From assembly GCF_003945595.2 (NCBI RefSeq), contig NW_024104365.1, positions 8,093,049 through 8,157,048 of the forward strand: a stretch of DNA of 64,000 nt, in the 5' to 3' direction. Below, one piece after another: positions 39,501-54,500 of this stretch (its first letter is position 1; every line of letters begins with the position of its first letter). A program made the translations under genes and the position numbers. Below the pieces are notes generated by a model that saw only the letters and a program-made list of their open reading frames with translations, made no database searches and was not told the DNA's origin. The stretch is from Pipra filicauda. Lineage: Eukaryota; Chordata; Aves; Passeriformes; Pipridae.

Positions 39501-42500
39501 TCAGCTTAATCCCAGATGCCTGGAAGGCATTGGTCTAATTTATTTATTCTTTTTATTCTATGGAAGGAAAATTACATTAAAAGACAAAGCCATGGAGGTT
39601 CTGAATAGGAGATTGAACTCAGTCCCAGCACTGCTCACGAGACTCTATAACATTAAGGAATTCCTTGCACCTGGAATGCCCGCGGCGAGAAAAACCTCCC
39701 CTTGGTGCTGTGGCATTGGAATAATATTCAAGTGATAAAGGACATTTTCTCTTATTTATGCATCCTGGAGTAATAGAAAATGACAAGGGCATTTGGGGAA
39801 AGGAACAGAAACACTGGGATTGCACAAGAACTGCGTTTTGGCACTGGTAGTCACCTAACTCCATAAATCTCCACCGACTCCAACCAAACTTGAGAGCTGG
39901 GGGGGGGGGTTTAAGGTGTGCACTGGAGAGGTTGCAAAAAGAGAAGAAAAAAAAAGCAGATTATTATATCCTTGGAGGAATGGGAGTGGGAAACAGGAAT
40001 ATTTCTGTCTTTCTCTCATCTTCCTTCCTCTTTCTCTCAGATACTGAGAAACCGGTGTCTGGTTGCCACATAAAAATGTACTAAACTTCTTCCTAAAAGA
40101 CTCGTCTGTAAGTGGACAACATTTGGCATTAATGCTTTCCTATTCCTAACACCCAGACAAAATCTTGGGGGGAAGAAAAAGGAGGGAAATGAACAAAAAA
40201 AGTTCAACTCCAAATAGAAACTTTCAAAAGACAAGAATGATCAACACTCTATGACATCTGTTTGGGATTTTGTTCCCACAAAGTCCATGAAGACTATGCT
40301 CATATTCTAAAGCAATAGTTTACAAGGTCAAACTGAAAGGAACAGTTTGGATTGGAAATGGGGACTAGAAAGACATGCATTGCCTTTCTTCTTCTTTCAG
40401 CAGCCTAAAATACATGTGATGCTCCTCATGGTCAACCCTTTGGGATCCTGGACACGGACACTCTGTAGGGCTCATTTATCTTGTCATGACTGAACCTATT
40501 ACCAAGGATGAGTGGGTGGGCAAACTTCAGAGCAGAGTTAGAGAAACATGATGCAAAAGGAACACTATAACACATCTAACATCCTGTGGACATCATCCAT
40601 ACCGACCTAGGACCAGTAACTCATTCCCTCATGTCTGTTGGAGTAAAACCAATCAAACCAAAAAAACAGTGTGTCAGATCAAACTTCATAGACCTATATT
40701 CCCTCTGCCCCACCACCATCAACAATAACAACACTTCTCCAGATGGTTCTTAATATAAATCTTCAGCCTTTTCACCTGCTATGCCACTTCTGTTCCTGCT
40801 CAGGGACACAACAGTAGGGTTTAAGGAAGGATCATATCGGAACAAGTTGGTTACTGTTGTTGACTGGTACCCAGAAATTAATGTCACGTGGGCAGCAGCA
40901 TCTTCTGTCCCCTAGAAAGAGAAATGAAGATAATGTCAGGTATAAGAACGTACTAATTTAAAAAAATATATATAAATTACTATTTTCCTGCATCTCCCAT
41001 ACTTAACAAGTCAGGCACATAGCACTGATGAAATTTATATCTACCCAGACTCTACTTAAATGTGTACATTTATACAGACTTTAAAGAAACATCTATGGAG
41101 AGTTAGAAACCTTGAAACAATCCCAGACTATGTAGATTGGGATTTACTATATCCATATTAGTAAATTAAACTAATAAATAAAATCCCGGAATGCGCAGTT
41201 TTTAACTTGCAAGATCCTTACTAAATTAAAGAGTTGTTTGTTGTTTCACTGGTTTTCATAAATCACCTATTAATCTATTTTTAATTAAGATGGTCTATTC
41301 TGTAGATGGAGTACACAGTAAATTGTCCCACAGCCAAGACTTGGCTTGTGGGCTACAGTTTGCCCTTTCCCTAGTGTAGCTCAGGCCAGGAAGACATAGA
41401 AAACCTGTAAGTTCTTGACCGTTCCCCAAAAAATGTGGTTTCTTACCCGAGAAGGAACTTTACATTCAATTGTGGTTGAATTTCTGCCATACTCCAAAAC
41501 TGGGCAAGGTTGAGATCCAAACAACACCACGTTTACTCCTTCCAGATTGGTCCCCCTGAGAGCCACTCTCAGTCCTCCTGAAAAACACAATTATTCCATT
41601 ACATCCAATACATAGAATATTTTTATATGCAAAGGATTCTTTGTTTAGAGATGACTACAAAAGCACAGTCTCTCAGTTGATCTGATGATGATCTGCTCCA
41701 TCTTGCTGTGCCTGGTTTCCTCTCTTTCACTAGAGATCCTTCTTGCCTATTATTTGGATTTTTCTCCTGGATACAGGAGGGCTGAGTTTGTTTCTCGAGT
41801 TATTTTTTAATGACATACTTATTTAAACCAGCAGGCTCTGGCCTGTGATCTCTCTCTTAGACAGATCCCCAGCCCAAGAATGTAACAGGGAAGGAAGGAA
41901 GAAGCACTAAGAATGGAAAATGAGCTTAACACAGCAGGTGCTTTCACAGTTCAAACAGCTGCCAGGCACCCTGCTGTCCAAAAAGCCTGTGGCCTGTGTC
42001 TAGGAAACTTAGGTTAGAAAGGGGACTTGGCAGAACTTGAGACTTAGAGCTGTGAGGAAAGTCACGGAGGGCTTGATTCCGTGAAGTACTAAAGCAAACT
42101 CATCTCTCCCTCGTGCCAGAGCTGAGCCTCTTCTATCACATGCGGGATCATGCCCCACACAAGTCAGACTTCTGCTTGATCTTTCTTCAACATCCTATTC
42201 CACTGTAAATAGTAGAGGCACCCCTTTGCTTTTCCAAGCAATCAGAAGATTCAGGGATACTTCAAAGAGAAACAGAAAAGGGAGCATGAGCGGACATTAG
42301 TGAAAATTCTAATATAGACTTTGTTCTTTTACATGGTTCACAGACAAATTTAAAAATAAAAGAAATTTTGCCTGAAACTTACAGCTGTTTGCTCTAGTCC
42401 TCAACTCTGGAGAGTTTTAGAACTGTGGCTGGACAGACTGCTTAGACAGGAATTTTATTAATGCAGTGCTTATTTGTATTTATTAGCACGGCTATGTTGC

Positions 42501-45500
42501 AAACCAAGTGAGCTTTTATGATTCTTTTCACATGTGATGTAAACAATCTTCTACACTAAAATAATTGTGTATTGATAGCAAAGTCCCTTGTACATTTTGC
42601 CCAAAGTATCTTTTCCTGTTAATTCTTTAAACCACCAGAGAATTATAGAAGTTTAATCTTCTAGATTTTCTCTGGCTGGCAGCAAAACCAGGCAAACATC
42701 AGCAATTGGATACGTTAACAGTAAGCTCCTGCTATCCAGTGGAACATGAGAGTATCTTTAGAAAGGCATTCCATGCTTTTAGTATTAGGTCATGGGGATC
42801 TCCCAGCATGGCACTACTGACACCAGGGATATTTTGACACGAGGGAGCTGATGCAGCAAAGTACAAGCTGCTTCTTGCCTTCCCATTCTGTAACATGAAA
42901 TTTGCAGAGTCAGAAAGAGCAAGAAGTGAAAACTGAAGCCACTTGTCTAATGAGAGACTTGTCAGATAAGGAGCTTCAGATTTAGAGTGCAAAATCCACG
43001 TGTGTTGTGTAAAGACTGATGCTCTTGTTTTGATATCTACATTATATCCATGTGCAGTGAAATACTGCCTATGTGCACTTTATGATGAGATTGAAGTATT
43101 TTAAATGGAAGAAATTAAAAACACAGATGGAAGCTGTAATTCTTTCCAATTATAAACATTCCAGGCACATGTAATGTAAGATAACATTATACTTGCTTTC
43201 TTTTTAATGAGTGACAGATCACTGTAATTGGGAGAAGAACTGGATTACCAGCAAAGGAAATGGGAAGCAAGGCCCAAGCACTAAAGTTTGCCATTTCTGG
43301 AATTATTTTAGAGTTTTTTGGAGATGCTTGATTTCTGTGGTCTTGGGTTTCCTATGAATCAAAAGTGAGTCTTAACCTTAGTGTATTATGTGACCCTCTC
43401 ATTAGGGGAAAAAAATGTAATAAGAGGGTTGCAATAGTTTCCTTCCCATGCCACCCCCCAAAAAAAAACAAAGAAAAGAAAGAGGTGGACATAACTTGTA
43501 GTTTAGGAACACTACTTTATTCCAAGTCCATCCCATGGTTCATCCATGGAGAGGTTTACAGACCATCATTCCCTTTCTCTGCCTGCTCCAAGGTGGCCAA
43601 GCATGGTTCAGTTCCCCAAGCCATGTGGCTTCCTGCTGTACCTAGGCCAGCATTCCTGCTCTCAGGGGTGTTTGTTACCATAATCTCAAATCATCACAAT
43701 TATGAAATGCCAAGATTTCCAGAAAAAAAAAATCTGGGTAACCTTTACTGTCAGAGTAGATGTTGTTTGTAGAGACATTCCTTAATTCTTGAAAAGAAGT
43801 GATAAGCTGAGATTGCCTTTACTGCACAGCCCAGGTGTGGTAAGAGTGTTTTCCACATTTCTCATTGAGCTGAGGAGACCCTTCCCTCTCCCAAGAAAGG
43901 GGAAAGCTTGTTTATTTGCAGCATTTGTTATGGCTTAGATACAGTTGTCTGGGCACCTTGCTTGAACTTCCATCTGTCTCACATACAGGGCACATGAGAG
44001 AGTTGTATGGTCCCTTGTCCCCAGAGTCCTGGAAAATCTTTCCATCTCTTGTCTTCAAGTATGGACTATATCACCCTTTATTTCCTTTTCTGTTTCAAGG
44101 ACAGGAGAGGTAAGGGGAATGGAAGGAGACTCAGTTTAGCTTGAGCTTCTCTAGGTTTCTCAGTTTTGTATCTAAACACAGATGTGTTTTCCATTTTATT
44201 ATTTTATTTCCAGTGTATGAATTCGCTCCAATGGAACTGGGATGAACTAAAGTACAGCCATTTCACAGTTATAGAATTAAGGGATCATTTAGGTTGGAAA
44301 ATACCTCTTAAGATCTAATCCAACCATTAACTCAGTTAACTGTTAACTGCTGTTAACTCAGCACTGTCAAGCTCACCACTTAACCATGTCCCTAAGTTAC
44401 ACATCTACATGTCTTCCAAATCCCTCCAGGGATGGTGACTCCATCACTACCCTGGGCAGGCTGTTACAATGGTTGACAATCCTTTCAGTGCAGAAATTTT
44501 TCCTAATACTTGATCTGATTAGGCCAGATTAATTCAAATACTGCAAAGCTACAGATGTGGCAGGATGAATATGAAACACTAACACACACCTGATTTGCTG
44601 GAATGAATATACATGCACTTGAAATTACAATTCCCAAACAAAACTAGTTGGGAAACTGGTTGCCTCCACAAAGAACAAAGGGAAATCTGTCACTCTTTAA
44701 GTAACTTTCCCCACACAGTGTATACAGCCATAATATGTCTTTTTCATCACAGAATATGCTGACTTGATTGGAACCCACAAGGTTCATCGAGTCTAAATCT
44801 TAGCCCTGCACAGGACCATCCCCAAGAGTCACACCATGTGCCTGAGAGTATCATCCAAAAGCTTCTTGTGCTCTGGCAGCCTTGGTGAAGACCTTGGCAG
44901 TGAAAATACAGAAGAACCAAACACGCCATGGAAAAGAAGTGGCAGAAAGCAGATGGTCCCTTAGAGCTGCTCTGGCATTCAAACCTACCAATCTCTGAAG
45001 TCGTAGGAGGTTCAATGGCGACCAGCTTTGGCTCCACTCTCAGGAAGATCCCTTCTCCTGTGCTGGCATTGAGTGCAAATCCATAAGGCCTCACCAGTAG
45101 TGCCAGCTGGTAGATTCCCACTGGTAGCCTCTCCACCTGGCAAACCACTTTGGTTTCATTCAACATCGTGACGTGGCAGGTCGTGCTGTTCACCTCCACC
45201 TGCAGTGCTGGTTTCTCCTCAGTGAAGCCATCTCCCCTGACAACCACTGTGGCCAGGGGCCCATCATCTGAAGGGACACAATCAACAAGATGAGTCATGA
45301 ATTTTGGTGTAGCAATGCCCTGGATTTACTTTCAACCAACAGTTAAAAGTTTTTTACCAGTTTCATCAGGACATCCTAAAAACTGCACCGCTGGTGTTGT
45401 CTCATTGCCCACATAACACCAATTCCTGCCTGTCCCTGTCCAGCTATTACATTTTTTCCTTAAATTTTTGCTAAAAATTACTTGAGCCAAGAGCTACTTT

Positions 45501-48500
45501 TGCTTTAAGCATCAAACCTGCCACCGTTTGTCTCCCCTTCATGTCTTTACCATAGAATTGCAGAACAATTAAGGTTGTAAAAGACCTCTCAGGTCATTGA
45601 GTCCAACTGTTAATTCAGCACCTCTGAGTTCACCACTAAACCATCTGAACACTTCCAGGCAGGGTGCCTCTACCACTCCCCTGAGCAGGTTGTTCCAGTG
45701 CTTGATCAACCTTTCAATGAAGACATTTTTCCTGATATACAATCTAAACCTCTTCTAATGCAACTTGAGACCATCTCCTCTTATCCTATTGTTTATTAAT
45801 TGGAAGAAAAGATCAACCCATGCCTGGTTTCAACCTCCTGTCAGGGAGTTGTAGAGAGCCATAGGTCTCCTCTGACCCTTCTTTTCTCCAGGTTGAACAC
45901 CCCTGGATCCCTGACCTGCTCCTCATCAAACTTGTTCTCCATACCCTTCCCCAGCTCCATTGCCCTACTCTGGACACACTTGTACACACTTAACATGTCT
46001 GGAAATGGAGCTGATCAGAAGCGACCCGTTAAAAGTGCAGTTTTCACAAAAGCAGAAATTTCCAAAAGAATACACAGGCACATGAAACCATTATCTAGCA
46101 GATTTTTTTCACAGGACAATGGGGTTTTTTTTGCCATTTTGTTCAGACACAAAGCCCCGTTACCTGACAAATACTCCACATGACTGACTGTGGGTGTCAA
46201 TTCCTGACTGAACTGGAAAGAGCATGAGCCAGAACAGTTTGAAAGGACATCATTCACCACCAGCACCACCTGGAGACAGAGAAGAGAGTTACCTTAAACC
46301 TGTGAAGGAAACAGAGGTTTTTTCTAGAACCACAACTACCTGATAGATGCTGGTAACCACACTGGGCTGCCAAGAGCACTCAACCGAGCACAGTCAGACA
46401 GCTGCAGCCTCATTACAAATTTAATTGCAAAGCTTATTAGGGCTCATCCAAGGGAAAGCAGATCACGGCTTTGGACACTGTATCATCAGCCTTTCTTGAT
46501 GTCTGCAGGATTTTCTCTCCCATGTTTCTGGGACCTCACAACTCCTGTTTTTCTAGTCATCCACTGAAGACCCGGCTTGCCTTTCCCCAGTTTTTCCCAC
46601 TTTGCCTTAGGAACAAGTTTATTATGTTTAAAGCATCCTGTAAGACTAATTAAAATTAATCCAACAATGTGGACATGCAGCCCTCAATTTTATTATTTTT
46701 TGCCCCTGAAAAGCTGGGCTGTGATCTTGATTACCTAAAAGAGACATCAAGAGACATCTCTCCTGAGACCTTGATATCTCAGAAGAGTCAACTAGCAAAG
46801 TATAGGGCATAGGAGAGCCTCTCTTTATCTCTTCCAGGTACTAAGGGTGTGCCAGGAGAGTACACCAATGCCTACAAAAAGCAAAAGCAGACTGTCTCAA
46901 AGAAATGCAAGGAGCACAGAGTGCTCTGCTTGAATAGGGACACAATTAGAGGGACATTTTTATGGTTGTGCTAGCAGTAATACAGAATAAAGTTTCAAAA
47001 ATTACAAGGATATCTGTTTGCTGCTGCTGGTCTTGTTTCACTTGGGCTATTTGAGGGTATGTCTGCAGCACAGATGGAAAAGATATCAAAGGTGGTTGAG
47101 TCACTGCATGAAGAGAGATCCTCATGTCTGGGAAACAGGCTCACCAAAAAAGCAGGATGATCTGGCCCCAAATGCTGCACTTTGGACTTCAAGCACATTC
47201 AGCATCACCCTGTTGTCACTACAGTGCCTGTCAGCCTTTGCTGGAAGCAGAGCCAGCAATACCCACTGCTCTGCAACATCTGAGAGCAGACCTGGGAACA
47301 CATTTGTCCATCCAGCAGACCAGAATGGCTACTCACTCAGCCAGGAAGCCCTCCTTACTCTCTTCTCACACTTGAAGACCTGAGATCCACAGATGCTGAG
47401 GGACTTGCCTAACTCACAGGTGAGTACCACAGCCACCAGCTCATTTGTTTTGCCCATCAGTGTAACAGCAGAAATGCTGCAGATGAATAGTGACATTCCC
47501 AGTTTGGTGGGCAGCACCATAGGGCCCACCAAGGGTGGGAGTCCAGAGATTGTCTTCCCTTGGTCACTGCCTCAAAATAAACAAATTGTCTTTCACAGTG
47601 GTGAAAGATCACCCATGTCACCATTCTCCCCATCTGCAATTGCTCCTGGAGGAAAGTCCAGCTCCACATACCAGGCGGCAGAATATGAACAGTTTATGGC
47701 ACAGAACGTCAGATTTCTGAAAGGATTTAGTGGCAGAACAAGGGATCCAGACACCTGTGAGACTCCTGGATCTACACAACCCAGGTGAATAAGTAGGAAG
47801 TGTGACAGCACATCAACTCACCTGTGTTTTGTTATTGGGGGTAGCAAGCATGTCCCCAAATATGGGTCCAATAAACACACCCCCATCATAAACCACCCGA
47901 GTAGAAACAGCTGCCTTCAGACCAGTGAGGGTTTTGGCAGAGACCTGGCAAAGAACAAGGAATTTAAGTTTCTCTTCCTTTTCTGTCTTGTAATTTTCAG
48001 TTAAAATAGAATTTTTATGACCTTGGCCAATAAATGATGCCACAAATCTGTGATGAGCTCCAGTTACTGTACCGAAACATTAATGTTTCAGTAATAGATT
48101 TCATTTCAGAATAGCAGACCCTTTGTCATGCAGAACTGCAACAAAGCCTGGAAATTACACCCTTTCCTCCTTGTTTTGAAGTACAGACTCTGAAGATGTA
48201 ATTTCTTTCTCTGCAACTGTCTTTTTAATCATCTAATCTGGAATTTGGTCTTCCAAATAGGAAGATTACCTAAGTTCCCACAGGTATCTTCATAAAAACA
48301 ACCACTGGGTGAGTGAATCATCCAAGACCAAAGAACACTGAACAGGGTTCAAAGTGGGGATTAGTAAAAGAAACTACTGTACACGGAGAACATTGGGCAA
48401 GTCCCCAGTTGTTTTTTTCCAAGTCAGAGTCCAGACTTTTTCATAGCACGAGTTCAAGTCCTTGGTCACGATGAAGTCACTGGTGTTGAAGTAGGGAGCT

Positions 48501-51500
48501 GTGGAGTTGTCTACACTGTCCTGCAAAAGCTTGCGGAGGTGGTGGGAGGAGATTTGCACTGAAACGTCTGCAAGAGACATCAGAAAGCAGTGAATACCAT
48601 CATCCCTGGGAGAGCACACCTGTCTGCTCCTAGAAAAGAAAGGTGTTTAATTTTTAATGCAAGGCTGTTGCGGTTCAAACCCCTGCAACTGCCAAAAAAG
48701 CAGCAGAAACTTATTGAACCCTAAATGCCAAAAGATCATAGAATTATAGAATTGAAACATAGGTTTGGGTTGGAAAGGACCTTAAAGACCATCTAATCCA
48801 ACCCCCCTGCAATGAACCCTAGACCAGGTTGCTCAAAGCCCCATCCAACCTGGCCTTGAATGTTTCCAGGGACGAGGCATCCACCACCTCTCTGGTAACC
48901 TGTGCCAGGGCCTCAACACCCTCATCATAAAAAATTTCTTCTTTGTATCTAGTCTGAAGATCTAGAAAACTATAGAAGCCTCTCCAGTTGCGGGCATCAG
49001 AAATTTTAGTACTTTTACATAACATGGACGCATGAAATTTAAGTGTATAAGTAATTTTCTTTCAAAATAAAAAGGTCAGAAACCTTCTATATGAAATGGG
49101 TGTGGAGAGAGTCAACCTGTCAACTCTACATCCTAAGAGTCCAATCCTAAATAAATGCAAATGATGTTTTATCTCTTTTGACATAAATCCCCATAGCCAT
49201 TCAAAGCTGCAGATACAATAAATCTCTCTAAACCAATTAATGAGAAGGAGGGGAAAGCACAAGACTTAGAAACAGAGCAAGAGGCATGGAGTACATTTTT
49301 AAAAGATTATGTTCAAAGCAGGACACTGCTGAGACAGTCTTCAGTTAAAAAAGGAAAATCTTAAGTAACATCTTCAGTTAAAGGAGGAAAATCTTAAGTA
49401 ACAACACGGAGGAAAGAGTTATTTCATAAATATTCTAAGGCTGCATTTTCCTCTTTTGTTATTTGACTTTATAACTGAGTCACCAGTTCCTCAGTCAAGA
49501 ACTTTATCATTGGCCTTGCTCAGATTAATCTGCTCCCTTTCATTTTAAACCTCTGACTGTTTAAACCAAACACAAGGAAACCTGGCACATCTAAAGGGTG
49601 ACTAGTTCAGGTCAAGCACAAAACTTGTACAAAAACTTTTGTGTTATCTGCAAGCCAATTACTGATCCTGAAAATCCTGGAAAAAAAGGAATTACCCGGT
49701 AACTTGCCCAGCTCTTGTCATACATGACCACCAGAAGTACACATGCTGGAGAAATAGGAGCATAACGAAACCTTAGGGTGCAAACTTTAGGATCTGATCC
49801 AAAGTTCTTTAACATTAAGGCAGATATTTCATATTGGCTGTATGCATTTTGGAAGAAACTCATCTAGGAATACTGTCCTCTCTATAATCTTAAACCCCTG
49901 TCTTGAAGGACATCAAAGATCTGGCAAATTTCATGAGAAGTTTAACCTGCCAGCCTGTGCTCTGAGCATGTCCAAGGTTCAATATTGTCTTTTCACAGAA
50001 TCACAGAATGGTTTGGATTGAAAGGGACCTTAAAGATCATCTTGTTCCAACCCCACTGAGGGACACCTTCCACTATCCCAGGTTGCTCCAATCCCTGTCC
50101 AACCTGGCCTTGAACACTTCCAGAGTTGGGGCAGCCACAGCTTCTCTGGCAGCTACTTCTTCACTTGGCTTCCTGCTAAGGAAATCCAGATGTACCTGCA
50201 TCTTCTCTTACCTGGTATCATTGTGTTGGCCAAGTAGATGTGAAAGGTCCCTCCGAGAGGTGGGGATGACTCCTGCAGTCTCTGGATGGTGAGGCTGACT
50301 CTCACATCCTCCGTGGAGACATAGAGGTATCCATACTCCTTAGAGCCCTCCCCAAGCATTGCACCTCTGTGGGACAGAGAGGGTTCACGTGAAGGCGTCA
50401 GCAGTTGAGACCCCCACTCCTGTCACCCCCGTGTCACCCAATAGCCAAGGGACCCCTGTGGGAACAACACTCCTGAAGGGTCTAAGGGAAACGTATCCGG
50501 ACCTCAAACAAAATTGGGTATTCCCAACTCATATATACATTATGTAGGCAATGCACAGGACAGAAAATTGTGGAAAGTAACCTTTTTAAATTATGATAGA
50601 AGAAATTTATATGTCATCAAACACAAGCAAGTCCTACCCCAGCAGTGTTTCTAAAGGATCAGCTCAGTGCAGCCAGGGCAGCATCTACAAAATCAAAGCT
50701 TTCCTACTTCAATAGTAGGAATATCCTAATATCCTACTGCAATATCCTCGAGTCCATCAAAATCCTAACTCCCCTGAATTACAGTGATATTTCATATTGT
50801 AGAATTGTAGAATCATTAAGGTTGGAAAATACCCCCAAGACCATCTAGTCTAATTGTTAGCCCAGCATTGCCAGGCCCAGGAGTAAACCATGTCCCCGAA
50901 CATCATATCTATGTTAGAGTAATTCAAGTCCACCCAAGGTCCAATTTCTAAAACATAAAATACTTTCTCCTTCGGCACGAAATTTCTCCTTTTTCAGAGG
51001 AGAAGGAGGCTCTCTGTGGTACAACGATGCCACCATGTGGCTCAGTGTCTGGATGACAACTGGCTTTTGCAGAGCAAATTTTGAGAATACAATCACTGAG
51101 CATTTTGTACAGTTGGTACATCAGATTTTAGCTAATATTCCTGCTCCAACAGGAATAGGAGTCGCATTAGAATAAATCACAGCCCACGTTCAGTGAAAAG
51201 AAAGACCCAGGTTTGTTTTGAAGATGTCCAAAGACAGTGCTCAGCCCACCTGCTTTTAAAGCATGAGTTGATTCCCGTTCTCAGTATTCCTGGCTTCAGC
51301 AGTCTCTACTTCTCTGCTTAGTCTGTTATCTTCCTCAGTGAGATGGAAAATCCCACTAGTGCCAAACACCTTTTTTTTTCCCCTGGTGCGAGGTAATGTG
51401 ACCAATCCATCTCTTAATCCTCTTTTTATAAGCTGAACAGGTTGAGCTTCTTAAATTTTTTTCTCCATTTTCTGCAGCTTCATAATGATGTTCACAGCAT

Positions 51501-54500
51501 TTTTTTACAAGTTTTTCTAAATTTATTTTTAAAGTGTGGTCATCAGTGTTGTATGTAGCATTCCAATGTCAGTCTTCTTAAATACTCCACACAGGAGTTA
51601 AAATTTCTCCTCTTTCTGTTAGTTATACCTCTGGCTACACAAATCAAACATCACAAACATCCCCCTGTGTTCTTACCTTTGCCTTTATTGTTGTTGGTTA
51701 ATGTCAGAATTCTACGTTTGACACAGGCAATTAAATGTGATTTTGAAGGGGAGACTTTCACGTACCAAATCCTTCTGTGATGTGCTACCTAAGCTGACTT
51801 CTACAAAACAGCTGGGCCTGAACTGGGGTTTAACTGTTACATCAAGCAACTTTTTAGACTTGGTCTTTGCAGCTCTTATATTGGGAACCCTGAGGCATAA
51901 ACTGGATTGTGTTTTCCTTTGTGCTGACTCTGCCTATATCTCTGAAATCCAACAAGTGAATTCACCAAAGCCTTGGATTTTGTCAGGAAATGCAAGAACT
52001 TGGCTGCTCTGGGAGCCAGACCTTACTGTTTTCAGAATTTAGCCACCTCTTAACAAAAATCTAGTTCTCTTTGGAGCACTTAAAATCAATGACACATTGC
52101 TTTGAATTTGCTTGGAAGAAAACAGACCACAAGGTAAGAAACCAAATTCATTGACAGCTGGCTGAGGTTCATCTTATTCTAAGAGGAAGTTTCCTGTGGA
52201 TCACTGGGCAAGTCAATTTGAGTGGAGAAGTTGAGCCAAGGTAACAGCTGGCTCCTGCACAGGACAGGCTGCATAATTCCAGCTTCTCCCTTGCCTGGCT
52301 CCCTTCCCATCAGGTCCTTGTTGACTCGGCTGGATACAATCCAACTTTACAGGACCTATTTTCTACCAGTACAGTTCTTTAATGTTTCACTGTCTGATTT
52401 AGTTTGCCTATAGCTCTAATTCCTCTTTCATTGCTCAGAGGAATGAAACCATCTCAGTAAACAAGGACACTCAAGGTGGGCTTTCATTGCCTGATGTCAT
52501 TAAAGGTGTTTGGGAGCGTGTCTTTCTGATCTTCATCCACTGTTCCAGAAGGGCTTAGGTCTCCTTCTAGTCCTACACCATACCTTGGTGACCCATGTAC
52601 ATCTTACAACACAGGTCAGCTGAAACATCTCAAGAACCTCTTTTTCAGAGGCTGAATCCAGATGACAACCAGCTCCAGATATGCTGAGGGAAGTGCCAGA
52701 AGTTTTTGAGAGTATCGAGATGATCTACTCACTGTCCCTACCTTGGAGAGAGAAGGGGCAGACTTGGACCACAGCCAGACACCAGCCAGGACACATTGTA
52801 AGTTGGAGGAGACCCCACCACAGATACTGATTCAATTATCCTCCCACCTGGCCGAGGGGGTTTGGGATCTCTATGAGAAACTGGAAGAAAAGCACAAACA
52901 TTCATTAGAGCAAGGAGAGCAGCTGTGACTATTCCCAGGTTATTGTCATTTCATAGCTGGGATCACACCTTCTTGGGTTTTTTTTGTTTTGTTTTGTTGA
53001 GTTACATTTCATAGAATTACAGAATCATTTAGGCTGGAAAAGCCTCCTAAGATCACTGTCCAACTGTTTCCCCAGCACTGCCAAGCCCACCACTAAGCCA
53101 TGTCCACAAGTGCCACATCTACATGTCTTTTAAATTCCTCCAGGGATGGGGACTCTGCCACTGTCCCAGGCAACCTGTGCCATTTGTAAAACACATTTTC
53201 AAATAAACCAAAAATAAATTTGGCAATTCCTTCTTGACTGCTGTCAAAAAAGAAAAAAAAGTTTAATATATAAGAAAACAAAATTATTTTTGTGCCTGTT
53301 GTGAAATCTCTCTTTCAAAAAGCTTCATCCAGCTTTATCATTATGTGTTTTAATGGAATATTCCGGGGAGGGGGAAAAAAGAGAAATAGATTCCTTTACC
53401 AATCACAGTTCTGTCAGCAATGATGACTTCATCAAGGTAAAATGACCCAGATGTTTCCTTTTGCAAGTCTATCTGATGCACAAACACGGGGGAATTGGAA
53501 GGGAGGTCCTGGACAAGCGTGGAGAGATTCACACACCTCTTCCAGAGGTTAGTGCAGGTAAATGTCCACCTGGAAGACACCAAGGTTGTGGCAATAACTG
53601 AATGTGAGGTCATTGTGAAGCTTCCAGGTAACAGCAGGTACTACTGTTGTTACCACTGTTATTTACTCATACAGAAGTCACTTACTGAGTAGCTTGTGAT
53701 CACTCTTTACATGTCTCTGATGAGTTCCCCATAGTGAGAAACAAGGTTTTAAACCGCAGAATCACAGAATTATTTGGGCTGGAAGGAGCCTTAAAGACCA
53801 TCTCATTCCAACTCTCTGCCATAGGCAGGGACACCTTCCACTAGACCTTGTTGCTCCAAGCCCCATCCAACTTGACCTTGAACATTTCCAGGAATGGAGT
53901 ATCCACAGCTTCTCTGTTCCAGTGCCTCACCACCCTCACAGGTCTCTGCTTATGGGTCCTTTTTTGCGTCACAAGAATGGAATGTGGGAACGACTGTCTG
54001 CTCTATTTTTGGCAAAATACTATGATAGCATCAGTGACCTCGATGGGGGTCAATCCAGAATTGGCACCCTTGAGAATATCAGACCATTACTTAGGGCTCC
54101 CAGTTCTCTCCATCAAGTTCTTCTGACACTCCTGTTTTTTTTAAGTGTGTCTGCCCCAAACTTTACATCTACTACCAAATGTTTTCTACCCATGGAATTT
54201 GAAGCGAATAAAGAAAATCAATGACTACACCAATTTCCAAAACATTGTGTACCAGTGACCTCATGAGGTTCCTGACAGGGAAAAAACCACAATCAATTCA
54301 TCTCCCTGTTTCACTGCAGAAAATCCACTGTCTGAGGTTAAAGAAACTGGAAAGCTATTGTCCTCAGAAATTTTTCTGGTGTGTTTACCACAAACAGAGC
54401 AAACTCTTCATCTGTGCATTACTGAGGTGAGATACTGCATGTGACAAGGAACATGGAACTTCACTCAGTAAATCCTCAGAAAGTACAGAGTCACATTCCA

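Larger units (their letters stand above)
37768..40775 (-). other. Intron 29
   Basis: 3.0 kb. It contains the LTR-like element at 38.3-38.9 kb and an 11-base G run at 39899. The remaining sequence shows nothing recognisable. Confidence 0.85.
41578..44988 (-). other. Intron 27
   Basis: 3.4 kb. Two CR1 copies sit in the last 750 bp next to exon 27. The rest (41600-44260) is unique AT-rich sequence without recognisable features. Confidence 0.85.
48568..50211 (-). other. Intron 23
   Basis: 1.6 kb with CR1 copies at 48.7 and 50.0 kb and a 33-bp tandem duplication at 49338-49403. The rest is AT-rich unique sequence. Confidence 0.85.

Noticed and set aside
47018..47788. Two adjacent plus-strand ORFs of 121 and 131 codons in intron 25
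   Set aside because: No domain, no homology I recognise and no splice or promoter signals. Probably chance.
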